Assembly: GCF_002102395.1 (NCBI RefSeq)
Contig: NZ_LQPZ01000018.1
Span: 1-64,000 of the forward strand
Length of the DNA stretch: 64,000 nt
DNA from: Mycolicibacillus trivialis
GTDB lineage: Bacteria > Actinomycetota > Actinomycetes > Mycobacteriales > Mycobacteriaceae
Direction: 5' to 3'
Positions 20,091-30,784 of this stretch are shown piece after piece (the first letter of the stretch is position 1; each line of letters begins with the position of its first letter). The notes under the pieces are model-generated. The model had not been told where the DNA came from. It did not search any database and was given only the letters and a program-made list of their open reading frames with translations. Both the position numbers and the translations under genes were made by a program.

Positions 20091-21566
20091 ATGGGTGCGA
20101 TGACGGCGGCGCGGGCGCGCTCGTTGGCGGCAGCGGTGGTCGTGCTCGTCTGTGCTTTTGCGCTCGCAGGGCTGCCGATGTCCGCGCTGTCGACACGGGT
20201 GGAGCGGTTCGTCGCCGACGTGGTGCTGCTGGCCGGTGATGTGCTGGCTGATCCGGTGTCGGTCGACATGGGCTGGGTGATGGGCGGGACATTCGACCCC
20301 GACCCAGTGGCCGCAGGCTACTACCAGACTGTTGTCGACGGGATCCTGCAGCACAGCGTCAACTTCAACGCCGACGCGGTCGTTTCACCGCTGTGGACGC
20401 CGGAACAGGTTTGGCCGCTCTTCGGTGACCTGACGTTCGGGGAGTCGGTGGACCAGGGTGCGGCGATATTGAAGACCGCGATCCTCCAGGGTGGCGGCAC
20501 ATTGCAGCAGATCCCGGGATATCCGATCCCGGGACCGCTGGGAAACGCCGACACCGGAGTGGTGTTCGGCTACTCCCAGAGCGCCACCGCGGCGACCAAA
20601 GCGATGGGCGCGCTGCACCAAGGGCTCGCCCACCCAGAGAACCTGCACTTCGTGCTGGCCGGCAACCCCAACAATCCGCTCGGCGGCATCCTCACCCGTT
20701 TCGACTTCCCGGACAGCCCGATCACCGGAGCGGCGCGGACGGTGCCGCTGCTGAACATCCCGCTCGGCATCGGGCCGACCCCCACCGACCTGTTCCCGAC
20801 CGACATCTACACCGCCGAATACGACGGGTGGGCCAGCTTCCCGCAGGACCCCACCAACCTGCTCGCCGACCTCAACGCGCTGGCCGGCATTTTGACGGTG
20901 CACTCGGTCTACAAAGACCTCGATCCCGCCGATGCGTTCGTGCTCGGCACGGCCGATCAGACGGTCTTCCACATGATCCCCACCAAGGAACTGCCGATCC
21001 TGTGGCCGCTCTATCAACTCGGCGAGCCGGGCAAGGTGCTGGCCTCGGCGCTGGAGCCGGGACTGCGGCTCGGCATCAACTGGGGGTACGGCAACCCGGG
21101 CATGGCGTTCGACGGCGTCGGCGCAGACGGGATCGGACCGTGGGCGGTCAACGCGCTCGGCGACCTCTCGGCAATCCAGTCCGACCAGTTCGTGGCGGGT
21201 TCGGGTTCGGCCGGCTTCCTGCCGATGATGGATCCGCTGCAGATGCTGATGGGCATCCAGGAAGCCGGCGCCCACACCTTCCTCAACCCGGTCGAGGACA
21301 TCTTCGATCTTGCGGGCCTGGGCACCGTTCCAGCCTGGTTCACCGATGCACTGCATCTACCGATCGGCCTGACCCAGTCGATCGACCAGTGGGTCATGGC
21401 CGGTTGGAACGACCTGATCACTTCGCTGGACCTGTCCACGCTGTTCGGCACCGGCCTGCTCTGGCACGAGATCTTCGACGGGCTGCCGCTGATCTCCGGC
21501 GCGCCGGTCATGGCCGGGGTGGGCCTGGTGTTCGACCTGCTGAACGCGGTCATCCCGATCCCGTAG
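20091..21566 (+). CDS. Secreted PE-PPE-domain serine hydrolase, copy 1
   Basis: 491 aa from the ATG at 20091 (ATG 20100 is equally possible; the open frame starts earlier but the signal peptide begins here). There is an N-terminal hydrophobic signal segment (SLAAAVVVLVCAFALAGL) and no PE or PPE domain. The alpha/beta-hydrolase PE-PPE domain follows, with the nucleophile motif GYSQSA, then NPNNPLGGILTRF and [20 protein letters not shown]. Such domains have esterase/lipase activity in characterised mycobacterial proteins. A close paralogue follows directly, so this pair arose by tandem duplication. Confidence 0.88.
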   Translation: MGAMTAARARSLAAAVVVLVCAFALAGLPMSALSTRVERFVADVVLLAGDVLADPVSVDMGWVMGGTFDPDPVAAGYYQTVVDGILQHSVNFNADAVVSPLWTPEQVWPLFGDLTFGESVDQGAAILKTAILQGGGTLQQIPGYPIPGPLGNADTGVVFGYSQSATAATKAMGALHQGLAHPENLHFVLAGNPNNPLGGILTRFDFPDSPITGAARTVPLLNIPLGIGPTPTDLFPTDIYTAEYDGWASFPQDPTNLLADLNALAGILTVHSVYKDLDPADAFVLGTADQTVFHMIPTKELPILWPLYQLGEPGKVLASALEPGLRLGINWGYGNPGMAFDGVGADGIGPWAVNALGDLSAIQSDQFVAGSGSAGFLPMMDPLQMLMGIQEAGAHTFLNPVEDIFDLAGLGTVPAWFTDALHLPIGLTQSIDQWVMAGWNDLITSLDLSTLFGTGLLWHEIFDGLPLISGAPVMAGVGLVFDLLNAVIPIP

Positions 21567-21679
21567 GGCGAAACGGCGCCGGAACCCGCGCTCGCCGATC
21601 CGGAAAAAATTCGGGACAGCGGCGGTGCGTGAGGCGCATGATGTTCGCTGTTGTTGTTCTCCAGGTCGTGGAGGTCGGG

Positions 21680-23224
21680 GTGACTGGCGTGCGCTGGCAC
21701 GCGCTGGGTGCGCTTTCTGTTGCGCTCGCCTGCGCCGCCACGGTCGGCATCCGCCCGGACGCCGGGCTGCGTGCGGTCGCCCAAGTGGAGAACCTCATCG
21801 CCGACGTCACGTTGCTGGCAGAGGATGACGTCGCCGGCGGTTTGGGTCTGATCATGGGCGGAACCGGTAACCCGACCCCCGACACCGCGTATTTCGACTT
21901 GGTCCGGGAGCTGTACCTGGAGCCGCGCTTCGACATCCCGCTGGACAACTACCACGCGTTGGTCACACCGGAGCAGTTCTGTCCGATCGTCTGCACCCCG
22001 GCGGGCGCAGCGCCCGGCGGTCTTCCGGACTGGGGCCTGCCCGAGCCGCTGGACCCGGCCGACTACCCGCCGCAGCTGAGCTTCGGCAGTTCGGTGTACA
22101 CCGGGGCGGGGATCTTGAGCAATGCGATCCGGGAGAACATCGAGACCTTGGCCCAGGGCGATCCGCTCGCGGTGTTCGGCTACTCACAGAGCGCGGTGAT
22201 CTCCACCGTGGTGATGCAGGACCTGATCGCCAAGGCCGGCACCGACGGCTACCCCACCCTGGACGAGTTGGCCAACCTGCACTTCGTTCTGATCGGCGAT
22301 CCCAACGATCCGCTCACCGGGTTGTTGACCCGCTTTCAATTCCCGGCCGGCATCGAGGCGTTCAATCCGTTCGCCAGTGCGGCCCAGCACCTGCCGTTTC
22401 TCAACGTCCCGTTGGGGATCGGGCCGACTCCCACCGATGTCATCCCCACCGACATCTACACCGCCGCCTACGACGGATGGGCGAACTTCCCGGCCGACCC
22501 GACCAACCTGCCCGCCGTGCTCAACGCGCTCATGGGCATCCTCTATGTGCACGCCGGCTACGGCATCCTCGACCTGGACAACGCCGTCGACGTGCCGCTC
22601 AGCGAGCTCACCACCCTGCACCTGCTCTCCTTCGCGAGACTGCCGCTGCTGGCGCCGTTTTACGAGGCCGGCGGTCTCGCCACGACGTTCGGCGACGCCC
22701 TGCAGCCGGGCCTGCAGCTGGGGATCAACTGGGGTTACGGCAACCCGGGCGATTTGGCGGTCAGCCAGCTCGCCGACCAGGCCGGCGACGCCGTGGTCGG
22801 GCCGTGGGCCGTCGACGCCTCCGGCGAGCTCGCGAAAGGCTCCGGGCTGGCCGGGTTCATCCCGATGATGGATCCGCTGCAGATGCTCGCGGGCGCCCAG
22901 CTTGCGGGGCTGGACACCATCGGGCCGGTCGACACGATCCTGAAATCCATCGACCCCGCCCTGGGGCTCCCGGACTGGCTCGACGACGGCCTGCACTGGA
23001 CCTACGACCTCACCAACCAACTCGATCAGTTCCTGCTGTCGGGCTGGACCGACCTGATCGGGATGCTGCAGACCGCACTCAACGACCTCGGCCTCAACGT
23101 GACCGATCTTCTCGGCGTGATCGGCCCCGACGCCGTCTTCGACGGGCTGGCGCTGATCTCCGGGGCGCCGGTGATCGACGCGGTCGGGTTGATCTTCGAC
23201 CTGTTCAACTTCTTCGGCGCCTGA
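21680..23224 (+). CDS. Secreted PE-PPE-domain serine hydrolase, copy 2
   Basis: 514 aa. The GTG at 21680 is chosen because GGAGG lies 5 nt upstream and it gives a clean signal peptide ([17 protein letters not shown]); ATG 21638 is the alternative. The PE-PPE hydrolase domain has [22 protein letters not shown] and [20 protein letters not shown], matching copy 1 segment by segment. A Cys-containing insert (FCPIVCTP) is unique to this copy. The two genes are 113 bp apart and probably both secreted; the substrates are unknown but are likely lipid or short-chain esters. Confidence 0.88.
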   Translation: MTGVRWHALGALSVALACAATVGIRPDAGLRAVAQVENLIADVTLLAEDDVAGGLGLIMGGTGNPTPDTAYFDLVRELYLEPRFDIPLDNYHALVTPEQFCPIVCTPAGAAPGGLPDWGLPEPLDPADYPPQLSFGSSVYTGAGILSNAIRENIETLAQGDPLAVFGYSQSAVISTVVMQDLIAKAGTDGYPTLDELANLHFVLIGDPNDPLTGLLTRFQFPAGIEAFNPFASAAQHLPFLNVPLGIGPTPTDVIPTDIYTAAYDGWANFPADPTNLPAVLNALMGILYVHAGYGILDLDNAVDVPLSELTTLHLLSFARLPLLAPFYEAGGLATTFGDALQPGLQLGINWGYGNPGDLAVSQLADQAGDAVVGPWAVDASGELAKGSGLAGFIPMMDPLQMLAGAQLAGLDTIGPVDTILKSIDPALGLPDWLDDGLHWTYDLTNQLDQFLLSGWTDLIGMLQTALNDLGLNVTDLLGVIGPDAVFDGLALISGAPVIDAVGLIFDLFNFFGA

Positions 23225-23246
23225 GCCGCCGCGCCGCCGTAGGGTC

Positions 23247-23876
23247 ATGGCCGTGGACATCCGTGTCATCGACCATCCGCTTGCCGCGACCCGGCTGACC
23301 ACGCTGCGTGACGAACGCACCGGCAACGCCGAATTCCGCGCCGCCCTGCGCGATCTGACGCTGATGCTGGTCTACGAGGCCACCCGCGACCTGGCCCACG
23401 AACCCGTCCCGGTGACCACCCCGGTCGCCCGGACGACCGGCGCCAGGCTGCTCACCCCGCCACTGCTGGTGCCGGTGTTGCGCGCCGGGCTCGGCATGGT
23501 CGACGTCGCGCACGCCCTGATCCCCGAAGCCGACGTCGGGTTCGTCGGCATGGTCCGCGACGAGGACACCCACACCCCGGTGCCCTACCTCGCCGCCCTG
23601 CCCAACACACTGGCCGGCCACCCGGTGCTGGTCTTGGACCCGATGCTGGCCACCGGCGGCTCCATGGTGCACACCGTGGAACTGCTCGCCGACCGCGGCG
23701 CCACCGACATCACCGCCGTGTGCGTGGTGGCCGCCCCGCAGGGCGTCGCCGCGCTGCGCGACACCGCGACCCCGGTGCGACTGGTCACCGCCGCACTCGA
23801 CGACGGACTCGACGACGACGCGTTCATCGTGCCCGGTCTCGGCGACGCCGGTGACCGCCAGTACGGGCCGCGCTGA
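23247..23876 (+). CDS. upp: Uracil phosphoribosyltransferase
   Basis: Makes UMP from uracil and PRPP. 209 aa with the N-terminal [19 protein letters not shown], the [15 protein letters not shown] region and the PRPP loop [10 protein letters not shown]. It closes the pyrimidine salvage set with cdd and deoA. It starts 22 bp after the second PE-PPE gene and ends 1 bp from pmmB, to which it is convergent. Confidence 0.97.
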   Translation: MAVDIRVIDHPLAATRLTTLRDERTGNAEFRAALRDLTLMLVYEATRDLAHEPVPVTTPVARTTGARLLTPPLLVPVLRAGLGMVDVAHALIPEADVGFVGMVRDEDTHTPVPYLAALPNTLAGHPVLVLDPMLATGGSMVHTVELLADRGATDITAVCVVAAPQGVAALRDTATPVRLVTAALDDGLDDDAFIVPGLGDAGDRQYGPR

Positions 23877-23877
23877 G

Positions 23878-25488
23878 CTACCAGCCCTCCACTTGTGCGA
23901 CCACCTCGTCGCACAACCGCTGCGCCCGCCCGCGGGCCGCCCCCAGATCGCCGTCGACAGCGCAGCGAACCTCGATGTAGCACTTGAGCTTCGGCTCGGT
24001 GCCCGACGGCCGAACCACCACCCGGGCCCACCTCTCGTCGTCGCCGCCGGTATAGACCAGCGCATCGCTGCGCCACGCGTCGCGGCGCTCCGCCAGATCG
24101 CTGGCCGTGGCGTCGAAGCCGCCCAGCCGTGCCGGCGGCTGGGCGCGGAGTCGACCCATCAACACCGTCGCCTCGGCGGTGTCGGAGACCCGCCGGGTCA
24201 CCGCCGCGCCCACGTGCACGCCGTGGCGGCGCGCCAAGGCGTCCAACGCTCCGGTCACCGAACTGCCCCGCCCTCGCAATGCCGCCACCAGATCGCAGAC
24301 CAACACCGCGGCGCTGATCCCGTCTTTGTCGCGCACCGCATCCGGGTCCACGCAGTGTCCGATGGCTTCCTCATAGGCGTACACCAGGGCGGCGTCTGGG
24401 CTCTCGGTGTCGGCGCGCGCCAGCCACTTGAACCCGGTCAACGTCTCCACATGCCGGGCGCCGTGGTCGGCGGCGATCGCCGAAAGCATCCGCGACGACA
24501 CCACGGTGGAGGCCACGATCGGCTGCGCCGTGCGCCCCGGGTCGAGCGTCGACAGCACGTAATCGCCGAGCAGCCAGCCGGTTTCATCGCCGGAGAGCAT
24601 CCGCCACCGGTCGCCGTCGGGGATCCCGACCGCGCAGCGGTCGGCGTCGGGATCCAGCGCGATCGCCACATCGGCGCCGACGGCGGCCGCCAACTCCAGC
24701 AGGGCGTCGGCCGCGCCGGGCTCCTCCGGGTTGGGGAAGGCCACGGTCGGGAAATCCGGGTCGGGTGCGAACTGCGCGTCGACGACGTGAACGTCGTCGA
24801 CCCCGGCGCGGCGCAACGCCTCAAGCACGACCGCGCCACCCACCCCGTGCAGCGCGGTCAACGCCACCCGCACGGCTCCGGTTGCGCGGCGCACCGATGC
24901 CGCCCGCGCGAGGTAACGCTCGATCAGCTCCGGGGACGCCACGGCCGCAGCGCTACGGGCGATCTCGTCGGCTGGGGGAGCGGTGGCCATCGCCGCCTCG
25001 ATCTGCGCATCGGCCGGCGGCACGATCTGGATGCCGCCGTCGAAGTAGACCTTGTAGCCGTTGTCGGTGGCCGGGTTGTGCGATGCGGTGATCTGGATGC
25101 CGCATGCGGCTTCCAGTGACCGCGCGGCGTACGCCAGCACCGGGGTGGGCACCGGCTCGGGAAACGACACGACGGAGAACCCCTGCGCGGCAAGCACCTC
25201 GGCAGCCGCGACCGCGAACCGCTGCGAACCGTGCCGGGCGTCGCGGCCGACCACCACCGGGCCACATGCACCGCGCGCCGTAAGCACCTGCCCGACCGCC
25301 CAACTGGCCCGCAACACCACCGCCGAGTTCATCGCGTCGGGCCCGCCGCGCACCGGGCCGCGCAGCCCCGCCGTCCCGAACGTCAGCGGCCGGGCGAACC
25401 GGGCGGCCAGCTCCGCACGGTCACAGGCGGCGAGCTCGGCGGCGGTCACCGGGTCGGGGTCGTGGGCGATCCACTCCTCGGGAGTCAT
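23878..25488 (-). CDS. pmmB: Phosphomannomutase/phosphoglucomutase family protein
   Basis: 536 aa alpha-D-phosphohexomutase: FGTAGLRG at the N-terminus, the phosphoserine loop TASHNPATDNGYK, the metal loop DPDADR, the sugar-binding YEEAIGH and the phosphate-binding RPSGTEPK. It would interconvert hexose- or pentose-1- and -5/6-phosphates. Its position right after deoD (5-bp gap) suggests a phosphopentomutase-like role in nucleoside catabolism. It is the Rv3308 orthologue by order. Confidence 0.95.
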   Translation of the reverse strand: MTPEEWIAHDPDPVTAAELAACDRAELAARFARPLTFGTAGLRGPVRGGPDAMNSAVVLRASWAVGQVLTARGACGPVVVGRDARHGSQRFAVAAAEVLAAQGFSVVSFPEPVPTPVLAYAARSLEAACGIQITASHNPATDNGYKVYFDGGIQIVPPADAQIEAAMATAPPADEIARSAAAVASPELIERYLARAASVRRATGAVRVALTALHGVGGAVVLEALRRAGVDDVHVVDAQFAPDPDFPTVAFPNPEEPGAADALLELAAAVGADVAIALDPDADRCAVGIPDGDRWRMLSGDETGWLLGDYVLSTLDPGRTAQPIVASTVVSSRMLSAIAADHGARHVETLTGFKWLARADTESPDAALVYAYEEAIGHCVDPDAVRDKDGISAAVLVCDLVAALRGRGSSVTGALDALARRHGVHVGAAVTRRVSDTAEATVLMGRLRAQPPARLGGFDATASDLAERRDAWRSDALVYTGGDDERWARVVVRPSGTEPKLKCYIEVRCAVDGDLGAARGRAQRLCDEVVAQVEGW

Positions 25489-25493
25489 CCGCG

Positions 25494-26300
25494 CTACAAC
25501 CGGGCGATCACGTCGGCGAGCAGCTTGCCCATCCGCGCAGCCGACACCCGGCCCGCCTCCACCACCTCGTCGTGGCTGAGTGGCGCCCCGGTGATCCCGG
25601 CGGCCAGATTGGTCACCAGCGACACCGCCAGCACCTGCGCCCCGGCCGCCCGCGCAGCGATCGTCTCGTGGACCGTCGACATGCCGACCAGGTCGGCGCC
25701 GAGCACCCGCAACATCGCGATCTCCGCCGGCGTCTCGTAGTGCGGGCCGGGCACCCCGGCGTAGACACCGTCCTGCAAGCTCGGGTCGACCTCGCGGGCC
25801 AGCTCCCGCAGCCGCGGCGAGTAGGCGTCGACCAGATCGACGAACTGCGGGCCCACCAGCGGTGAGCGCGCCGTCAGGTTGAGGTGGTCGCGGATCAGTA
25901 CCGGCTGACCGACCGTCATCCCGTCGCGCAGACCGCCAGCGGCGTTGGTGAGCACCACGGTGTGCGCACCGGCGGCGACCGCGGTGCGCACCGGGTGCAC
26001 CACATGGGTCAGGTCGTGGCCCTCGTAGGCGTGCACCCGGCCGACCAGCACCAGCACCGGGTGCGCGCCGATGCGCATCGACATCACCTGCCGGCCCTGC
26101 CCGGCCACGGTCGGCATCCGGAATCCGGTCAGCTCATCCATCGCGATCACCGCGGTGGAGGTGCCCAGCGCAGCCACCGCCGGCGCCCAGCCCGACCCCA
26201 GCACCACCGCCACGTCGTGGGCACCCACCGCGGTGCGTTCGGCGATCTCGTCGGCGGCCCGCCGGGCCAGCGTGCCGGGGTCCGGTGCTGCATCGCTCAC
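25494..26300 (-). CDS. deoD: Purine nucleoside phosphorylase
   Basis: Phosphorolysis of (deoxy)inosine and (deoxy)guanosine. 268 aa trimeric PNP type: [10 protein letters not shown], the GRVHAYEGH loop, [19 protein letters not shown] and the purine site GMSTVHE followed by SLVTNLAAG. Start GTG 26300 (VSDAAPD) gives the same length as the M. tuberculosis protein; upstream open frame is a shadow. Works with add and pmmB in purine salvage; divergent from amiA1 with 121 bp between. Confidence 0.96.
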   Translation of the reverse strand: MSDAAPDPGTLARRAADEIAERTAVGAHDVAVVLGSGWAPAVAALGTSTAVIAMDELTGFRMPTVAGQGRQVMSMRIGAHPVLVLVGRVHAYEGHDLTHVVHPVRTAVAAGAHTVVLTNAAGGLRDGMTVGQPVLIRDHLNLTARSPLVGPQFVDLVDAYSPRLRELAREVDPSLQDGVYAGVPGPHYETPAEIAMLRVLGADLVGMSTVHETIAARAAGAQVLAVSLVTNLAAGITGAPLSHDEVVEAGRVSAARMGKLLADVIARL

Positions 26301-26421
26301 AGCCCCGCACTCTAGCCGCTGCCGGGGCGCCTCGGCGGCGGTGAGATACTGCGGTAATGCCCACCGTCGTCGCCTCCGAGCACGTCGGGAGCGTGGTGAC
26401 GCCGCCGCCCGGGGGAACCGG

Positions 26422-27591
26422 ATGAACCTCGCTCCGCTCGCCGAATCCTGGCTGGCCGCCAACCATGACGACCTGGTCGCCTGGCGCAGGCACCTGCACC
26501 GCCACCCGGAGCTGAGCCGCCAGGAGTACAACACCACCGCGTTCATCGCCGAGCGGCTCGCCGAAGTCGGCCTCAACCCGAAGGTCCTGCCCGCGGGCAC
26601 CGGCGTGATCTGCGACTTCGGCCCCGAACACCGCCCCCGCATCGCGCTGCGCGCCGACATCGACGCGCTGCCGATGACCGAGCAGACCGGAGCGAGCTAC
26701 GCCTCGACGGTGCCCGGTGTCTCACACTCCTGCGGCCACGACGCGCACACCGCGATCCTGCTCGCGGTGGCCCAGGCACTGGCCTCGGTGCCCGACCTGC
26801 CGGTGTCGGTGCGGCTGATCTTCCAGGCCGCCGAGGAGTTGATGCCCGGCGGCGCACTGGACGCCATCGCCGCAGGCGCGCTCACCGGGGTGACGCGCAT
26901 CTTCGCACTGCACTGCGACCCGCGTCTGGCGGTCGGCCGGGTCGCCACCACCCCCGGCCCGATCACCTCGGCCGCCGACACCATCGAGCTCATCCTGTCC
27001 TCACCGGGCGGGCACACCTCCCGGCCGCAGCTGACCGGAGATCTGGTCTACGGGCTGGGCACGCTGATCACCGGGCTGCCCGGGGTGCTGTCGCGGCGCA
27101 TCGACCCGCGCAACAGCACGGTGATGGTGTGGGGTGCGGTCAACGCCGGCTCGGCGCCCAACGCCATCCCGCAGTCCGGGTCGCTGGCCGGCACCGTGCG
27201 CACCGCCGACCGGGAGACCTGGCTGCAGATGCAGGCCATCGTCGAAGAGGCGATCGCCAGCCTGCTGGCACCGCTGAACGTCGAGCACACCCTGCACTAC
27301 CGGCGCGGGGTGCCACCGGTGATCAACGAGGCCGTCTCCACCCGGATCCTGAGCCACGCCATCGAGTCGGTCGGCCCGGACGTGCTCGCCGACACCCGCC
27401 AGTCCGGCGGCGGAGAGGACTTCTCCTGGTATCTGGAGGAGGTGCCCGGCGCGATGGCTCGGTTGGGCGTCTGGTCGGGGGAGGGACCACAGCTGGATCT
27501 GCACCAGCCGACCTTCGACATCGACGAGCGGGCACTGGCGGTCGGGGTACGCACGATGGTCAGCATCGTGGATCAGTCCGGCGCCTACTGA
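26422..27591 (+). CDS. amiA1: M20 family amidohydrolase
   Basis: 389 aa metallo-amidohydrolase of the aminoacylase/IAA-amino-acid hydrolase group. [14 protein letters not shown] opens the protein, the metal motif SCGHDAH and the acid AAEELMPGG follow, and the dimerisation domain contains GGHTSRP. It removes an acyl group from an N-acylated amino acid or similar; the substrate is unknown. M. tuberculosis has two adjacent copies (amiB1, amiA1) here and this genome has one. The 3' end overlaps the GMC oxidoreductase 3' end by 7 bp, convergently. Confidence 0.93.
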   Translation: MNLAPLAESWLAANHDDLVAWRRHLHRHPELSRQEYNTTAFIAERLAEVGLNPKVLPAGTGVICDFGPEHRPRIALRADIDALPMTEQTGASYASTVPGVSHSCGHDAHTAILLAVAQALASVPDLPVSVRLIFQAAEELMPGGALDAIAAGALTGVTRIFALHCDPRLAVGRVATTPGPITSAADTIELILSSPGGHTSRPQLTGDLVYGLGTLITGLPGVLSRRIDPRNSTVMVWGAVNAGSAPNAIPQSGSLAGTVRTADRETWLQMQAIVEEAIASLLAPLNVEHTLHYRRGVPPVINEAVSTRILSHAIESVGPDVLADTRQSGGGEDFSWYLEEVPGAMARLGVWSGEGPQLDLHQPTFDIDERALAVGVRTMVSIVDQSGAY

Positions 27592-29453
27592 CGGGCGGCG
27601 ATCACCTCGTCGGCGACCGCTGCCGCCAGCGCCATGATCGACAACTGCGGATTGACTTCCGGGCAACTCGGCAGGATCGACGCATCGGCCACCCAGACGC
27701 CGTCGACGCCACGTAACCTGCCGGTGTCGTCGACCGGGCACCGCTGCGGGTCGCTGCCCGCCGCGGCCGTGCCGGTCGGATGAAACGCGGCCAGCCGCAG
27801 CCGCTTCGGGTCGGTGCGGCGCAGCACGTCGCGCAATTCCGGCATCGAGCGGACGGTGGGGCCGGCGGGCAGACCGGTGATCACCTGCTCGGCGCCGGCG
27901 GCGAACAACAGTTGGCCCATGGCGTCCACGGCGGTCAGCAGTTTGGCGGCATCGCCAGGGTCGATGCTGTAGCGCAACACGGCCGCACCCGGCGTGCGCA
28001 GCACCCGGCCGACCCCCCGGTCGGCCACCATGGCGCCGAACGTGGCGACTCGCGGCGCCCGGTCGAGCCATTCCAATAGATCGCGGCCGTAACCCGGATA
28101 GGCCATCGCCCCCATCCCCGGTGGCGTGGAGGTGGCCTCGATCAACACCCCGTCCGAATCGTGCAGTTCGTGCACCGCAGCGCTTTGCAGGACCCCGCGC
28201 CAGGCGTAGACATCCTCGGGGAAATAGCCGGCCAGAACCGTGGCCGGATGTAGCGCCAGATTCCGGCCCAACCGGTGATGGCCGCCGAGCCCGCTGCGCC
28301 ACAACAGCTTCGGGGTCTCGGTGGCCCCGGCAGCAACCACCACCGTGTCGGCCAGCACGTCGATGACGGTGCCGTCGGGGCGTGCGGCGCGCACTCCCCG
28401 CGCCCGCGCGCCGTCGAGCAGCAGGCGATGAACCCGGGCGTCGGCGATGATGCGCGCCCCGGCGGCGCAAGCCTGCGGCAGCGCATTGAGGTGCACCCCG
28501 AATTTAGCGTTACGCGGGCAGCCGATCGCGCACTGGCAACAGCCTTGGCAGCCCGGTGCGTTGCGCGGAATCGGTGCCGCGCGCCAGCCCAGTTGCTCGG
28601 CAGCGTCGAGCATCAGTTGCCCATTGCGGCCCATGATCTCCAGCGGAACCGGAGCCACCGCCAGCAACTCCTCGACGTCGCGGAGGTGAACGGCCAGCGA
28701 GTCCGGGTCGGCCAGCCGCAGCCCGTACGTGTCGCGCCAGCGGCGCTGGACCGTCGACGGCGGTCGGTAGCAGGTTCCCGAGTTGACCACGGTGGTTCCG
28801 CCGACGGCCCGACCGATCGGCAGCACCACCGGTGGGCGGCCCAACGCGACGGTCGCACCGCCACCGCGGTACAGGCCGGCGTAGCGGTCGATCGGGTGGC
28901 GGGTGCGGAACTCCGCCACGGTCCAGCGGCGCCCTTCCTCCAAGACGACGGTGTCCATGCCGGCCCGCGCCAGGCTGCGAGCCGCCATCGCCCCGCCGGC
29001 TCCTGATCCCACGACCACGGCGTCGGCGGACACGATCGATCGGCTCTCCGCGGCGGAGAGAAGGTTCAATGCCGCGTCAGGGCGCGCCGGGTGATCGTCT
29101 TGTGCACGGCTCAACAGTTCATCGGCATAGCTGTCGGCACCGTTGGCCAGCAAGACGACGGCCTTGATCCCGTCAATAGCGCCACCGCTGTCGGCGGTGA
29201 GTCCCGCGATCCGGTTGAGTAGCGCGGCACGGTCATCCGGCTTCAGCCGGGACAGCGAACGGCCGGTGCGAAGATAACTGGCGGTGGCCAGTGCCGCCAG
29301 CCCGCCGCGCACCGCCCACCGCGAGGTTCCCGGGAGTTGGGCGACGTAGCGCTCGACCCGCTCGGCCAGCAGCGCCGGTGGCGGCCCGCCGTGTTCGGTC
29401 GGTAGCAGCGCGCTACCCACCGCTGCGGTGGACCGGGTGGCCGGCCCGCTCAC
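27585..29453 (-). CDS. GMC-family FAD-dependent oxidoreductase with Cys-rich segment
   Basis: 622 aa flavoprotein. An N-terminal helical region of about 140 residues precedes the FAD motif VVGSGAGGAMAARSLARAG; VGGTTVVNSGTCYRPP and the C-terminal FHPTGTAAAGSD and NPQLSIMALA also fit GMC enzymes. A Cys-rich stretch (CQGCCQCAIGC) resembles long-chain alcohol oxidase-type GMC proteins. It probably oxidises a lipid or sterol-like alcohol. GTG 29453 overlaps the preceding gene by 4 nt. It is the third gene of an operon divergent from a GntR regulator. Confidence 0.9.
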   Translation of the reverse strand: MSGPATRSTAAVGSALLPTEHGGPPPALLAERVERYVAQLPGTSRWAVRGGLAALATASYLRTGRSLSRLKPDDRAALLNRIAGLTADSGGAIDGIKAVVLLANGADSYADELLSRAQDDHPARPDAALNLLSAAESRSIVSADAVVVGSGAGGAMAARSLARAGMDTVVLEEGRRWTVAEFRTRHPIDRYAGLYRGGGATVALGRPPVVLPIGRAVGGTTVVNSGTCYRPPSTVQRRWRDTYGLRLADPDSLAVHLRDVEELLAVAPVPLEIMGRNGQLMLDAAEQLGWRAAPIPRNAPGCQGCCQCAIGCPRNAKFGVHLNALPQACAAGARIIADARVHRLLLDGARARGVRAARPDGTVIDVLADTVVVAAGATETPKLLWRSGLGGHHRLGRNLALHPATVLAGYFPEDVYAWRGVLQSAAVHELHDSDGVLIEATSTPPGMGAMAYPGYGRDLLEWLDRAPRVATFGAMVADRGVGRVLRTPGAAVLRYSIDPGDAAKLLTAVDAMGQLLFAAGAEQVITGLPAGPTVRSMPELRDVLRRTDPKRLRLAAFHPTGTAAAGSDPQRCPVDDTGRLRGVDGVWVADASILPSCPEVNPQLSIMALAAAVADEVIAARQ

Positions 29454-29803
29454 GGCGTCACCCGTAACGCGGCCCGACGTGGCCGACCGAGACGGCGGCC
29501 GATTTTGATGAAGAGCGGGTAGGTCGCGAAGATCAGGCCCGCCGCGGCGTGCATCGGAGCGTCGAGTTTGTCGGTGTCGATGCGAAAGACCCCGCTGTTC
29601 CACATGAAATCACGTCCGTCCCGCGACCGGAACGGCCGCCACAGGACGCCGAGGCCCGGCACGTTGTGGTACAGGCCGAACGATCCGCCGAAGAAGGCAC
29701 CCAGGGTGGCGGCCTCGGCGACGTCACGTTGCTCGTCGGGCACCGTCCGTTCGATGAGCACTCCGGCCGCGACCAGCAACGGCGGGTCGAACAGAAAACT
29801 CAT
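29450..29803 (-). CDS. Small protein of unknown function in the GMC operon, 117 aa
   Basis: Not recognised. It has two moderately hydrophobic stretches (near LLVAAGVLIERT and GLIFATYPLFIKIG), a central aromatic loop (GLGVLWRPFRSRDGRDFMW) and a basic C-terminus, suggesting membrane association. It overlaps both neighbours by 4 nt (ATGA with the gene before, GTGA with the GMC gene), so it is made in step with them and may be an accessory or anchoring subunit of the oxidoreductase. That role is inferred from position only. Confidence 0.75.
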   Translation of the reverse strand: MSFLFDPPLLVAAGVLIERTVPDEQRDVAEAATLGAFFGGSFGLYHNVPGLGVLWRPFRSRDGRDFMWNSGVFRIDTDKLDAPMHAAAGLIFATYPLFIKIGRRLGRPRRAALRVTP

Positions 29804-30750
29804 CGCGGGATCCTTTCGTTGAGGGCCGGCGCGTCGATGCCGCGGAGGCCGACCTCGGCGTGTCCGGTGCCCGCCACCGACCAGCGCCGGTCGCCCACCT
29901 CGACATGGATGTCGGACTGCAGCGTGTTGGTGCACACCGCGGCGCCCCCGTCGGGATCGGTGTAACCCAGGCTCACGCAGCGATTCTCGGGTTGGTCGAC
30001 GCGGATCAGCACTGCCCTCCGTCCGATCCGGCCGGCCAGCTGCCAGTGCCGCACCCCCAGGGTGGTGCGCATCCGCAACGCGGGGAGCCCGAAGCGCGGC
30101 CAGTCCGCACCGTCGATACGGAATCGCACGAAGGCCGTGGGGGACAGGCGGCGGAGGCCGGGCAGGTGCGATACCGCGGTGACGACCTCCAGGACGTCGC
30201 CGCCGCCGAGGTCGGCGTGCAGCCATCCCCACCGCCGGGCGTTGCCGTGCCCGTAGATGTGCGAAACCGCGCCCCGCCAACCGTCGACGGGCTGGGTGGC
30301 GCCGCCGACGGTGAGGGTGCCACTGAACCGCGCGGTCGGGGCGAACACCACCTGGGCGCCGGGCAAAAGTTCGCGCTCCCAGGCGATGCGCGGAAACGTC
30401 CACAGCGGCCGATGGTTGTCGGCCCAGGTCAGTGCCCAGCGCAGGGTTCCGGCGTGGCCGGTGATGTCGGTCGGTCCGACGTGGGCGCCGGGGATGGCGA
30501 ACCACGTCGCGCCGGTGGCCGGTTCGGCGGGGTGCGGGCCGAAGCGTTCGGTGCGTGGGGGGCCGTCGGGTGGGAACCAGGTAGCCCAGCCGTGGCCGTA
30601 GGCGGCGCCGACGGTGGGCGCCACGGTCTCGTAGTGCACCCACAGCCCGGCGCCGCTCGCCGGGTCCGACAGTGTCGCGTACCAGACCTCCAAACGGTTC
30701 GGGGTGCCCTGCCAACGGGGCCTGGTCGCGGACGCCAGTTCGTTGTCCAC
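29800..30750 (-). CDS. Tocopherol cyclase/AttH-like lipocalin-type protein, 316 aa
   Basis: Soluble beta-rich protein with many Trp and His residues. Segments such as WATWFPPDGP, FSGTLTVGG, GAVSHIYGHGNARRWGWLHAD and the two-domain layout resemble the hydroxyneurosporene/tocopherol-cyclase-like and AttH families that bind or isomerise hydrophobic ligands. This is a tentative fold-level match. GTG 30750 has GGGAGG 6 nt upstream. It is the first gene of the three-gene operon under the GntR-type operators, so it is probably involved with the same lipid-like substrate as the GMC enzyme. Confidence 0.7.
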   Translation of the reverse strand: MDNELASATRPRWQGTPNRLEVWYATLSDPASGAGLWVHYETVAPTVGAAYGHGWATWFPPDGPPRTERFGPHPAEPATGATWFAIPGAHVGPTDITGHAGTLRWALTWADNHRPLWTFPRIAWERELLPGAQVVFAPTARFSGTLTVGGATQPVDGWRGAVSHIYGHGNARRWGWLHADLGGGDVLEVVTAVSHLPGLRRLSPTAFVRFRIDGADWPRFGLPALRMRTTLGVRHWQLAGRIGRRAVLIRVDQPENRCVSLGYTDPDGGAAVCTNTLQSDIHVEVGDRRWSVAGTGHAEVGLRGIDAPALNERIPR

Positions 30751-30784
30751 CGACAGCCTCCCGCCGATCGCCGTGCGTCTGTAT

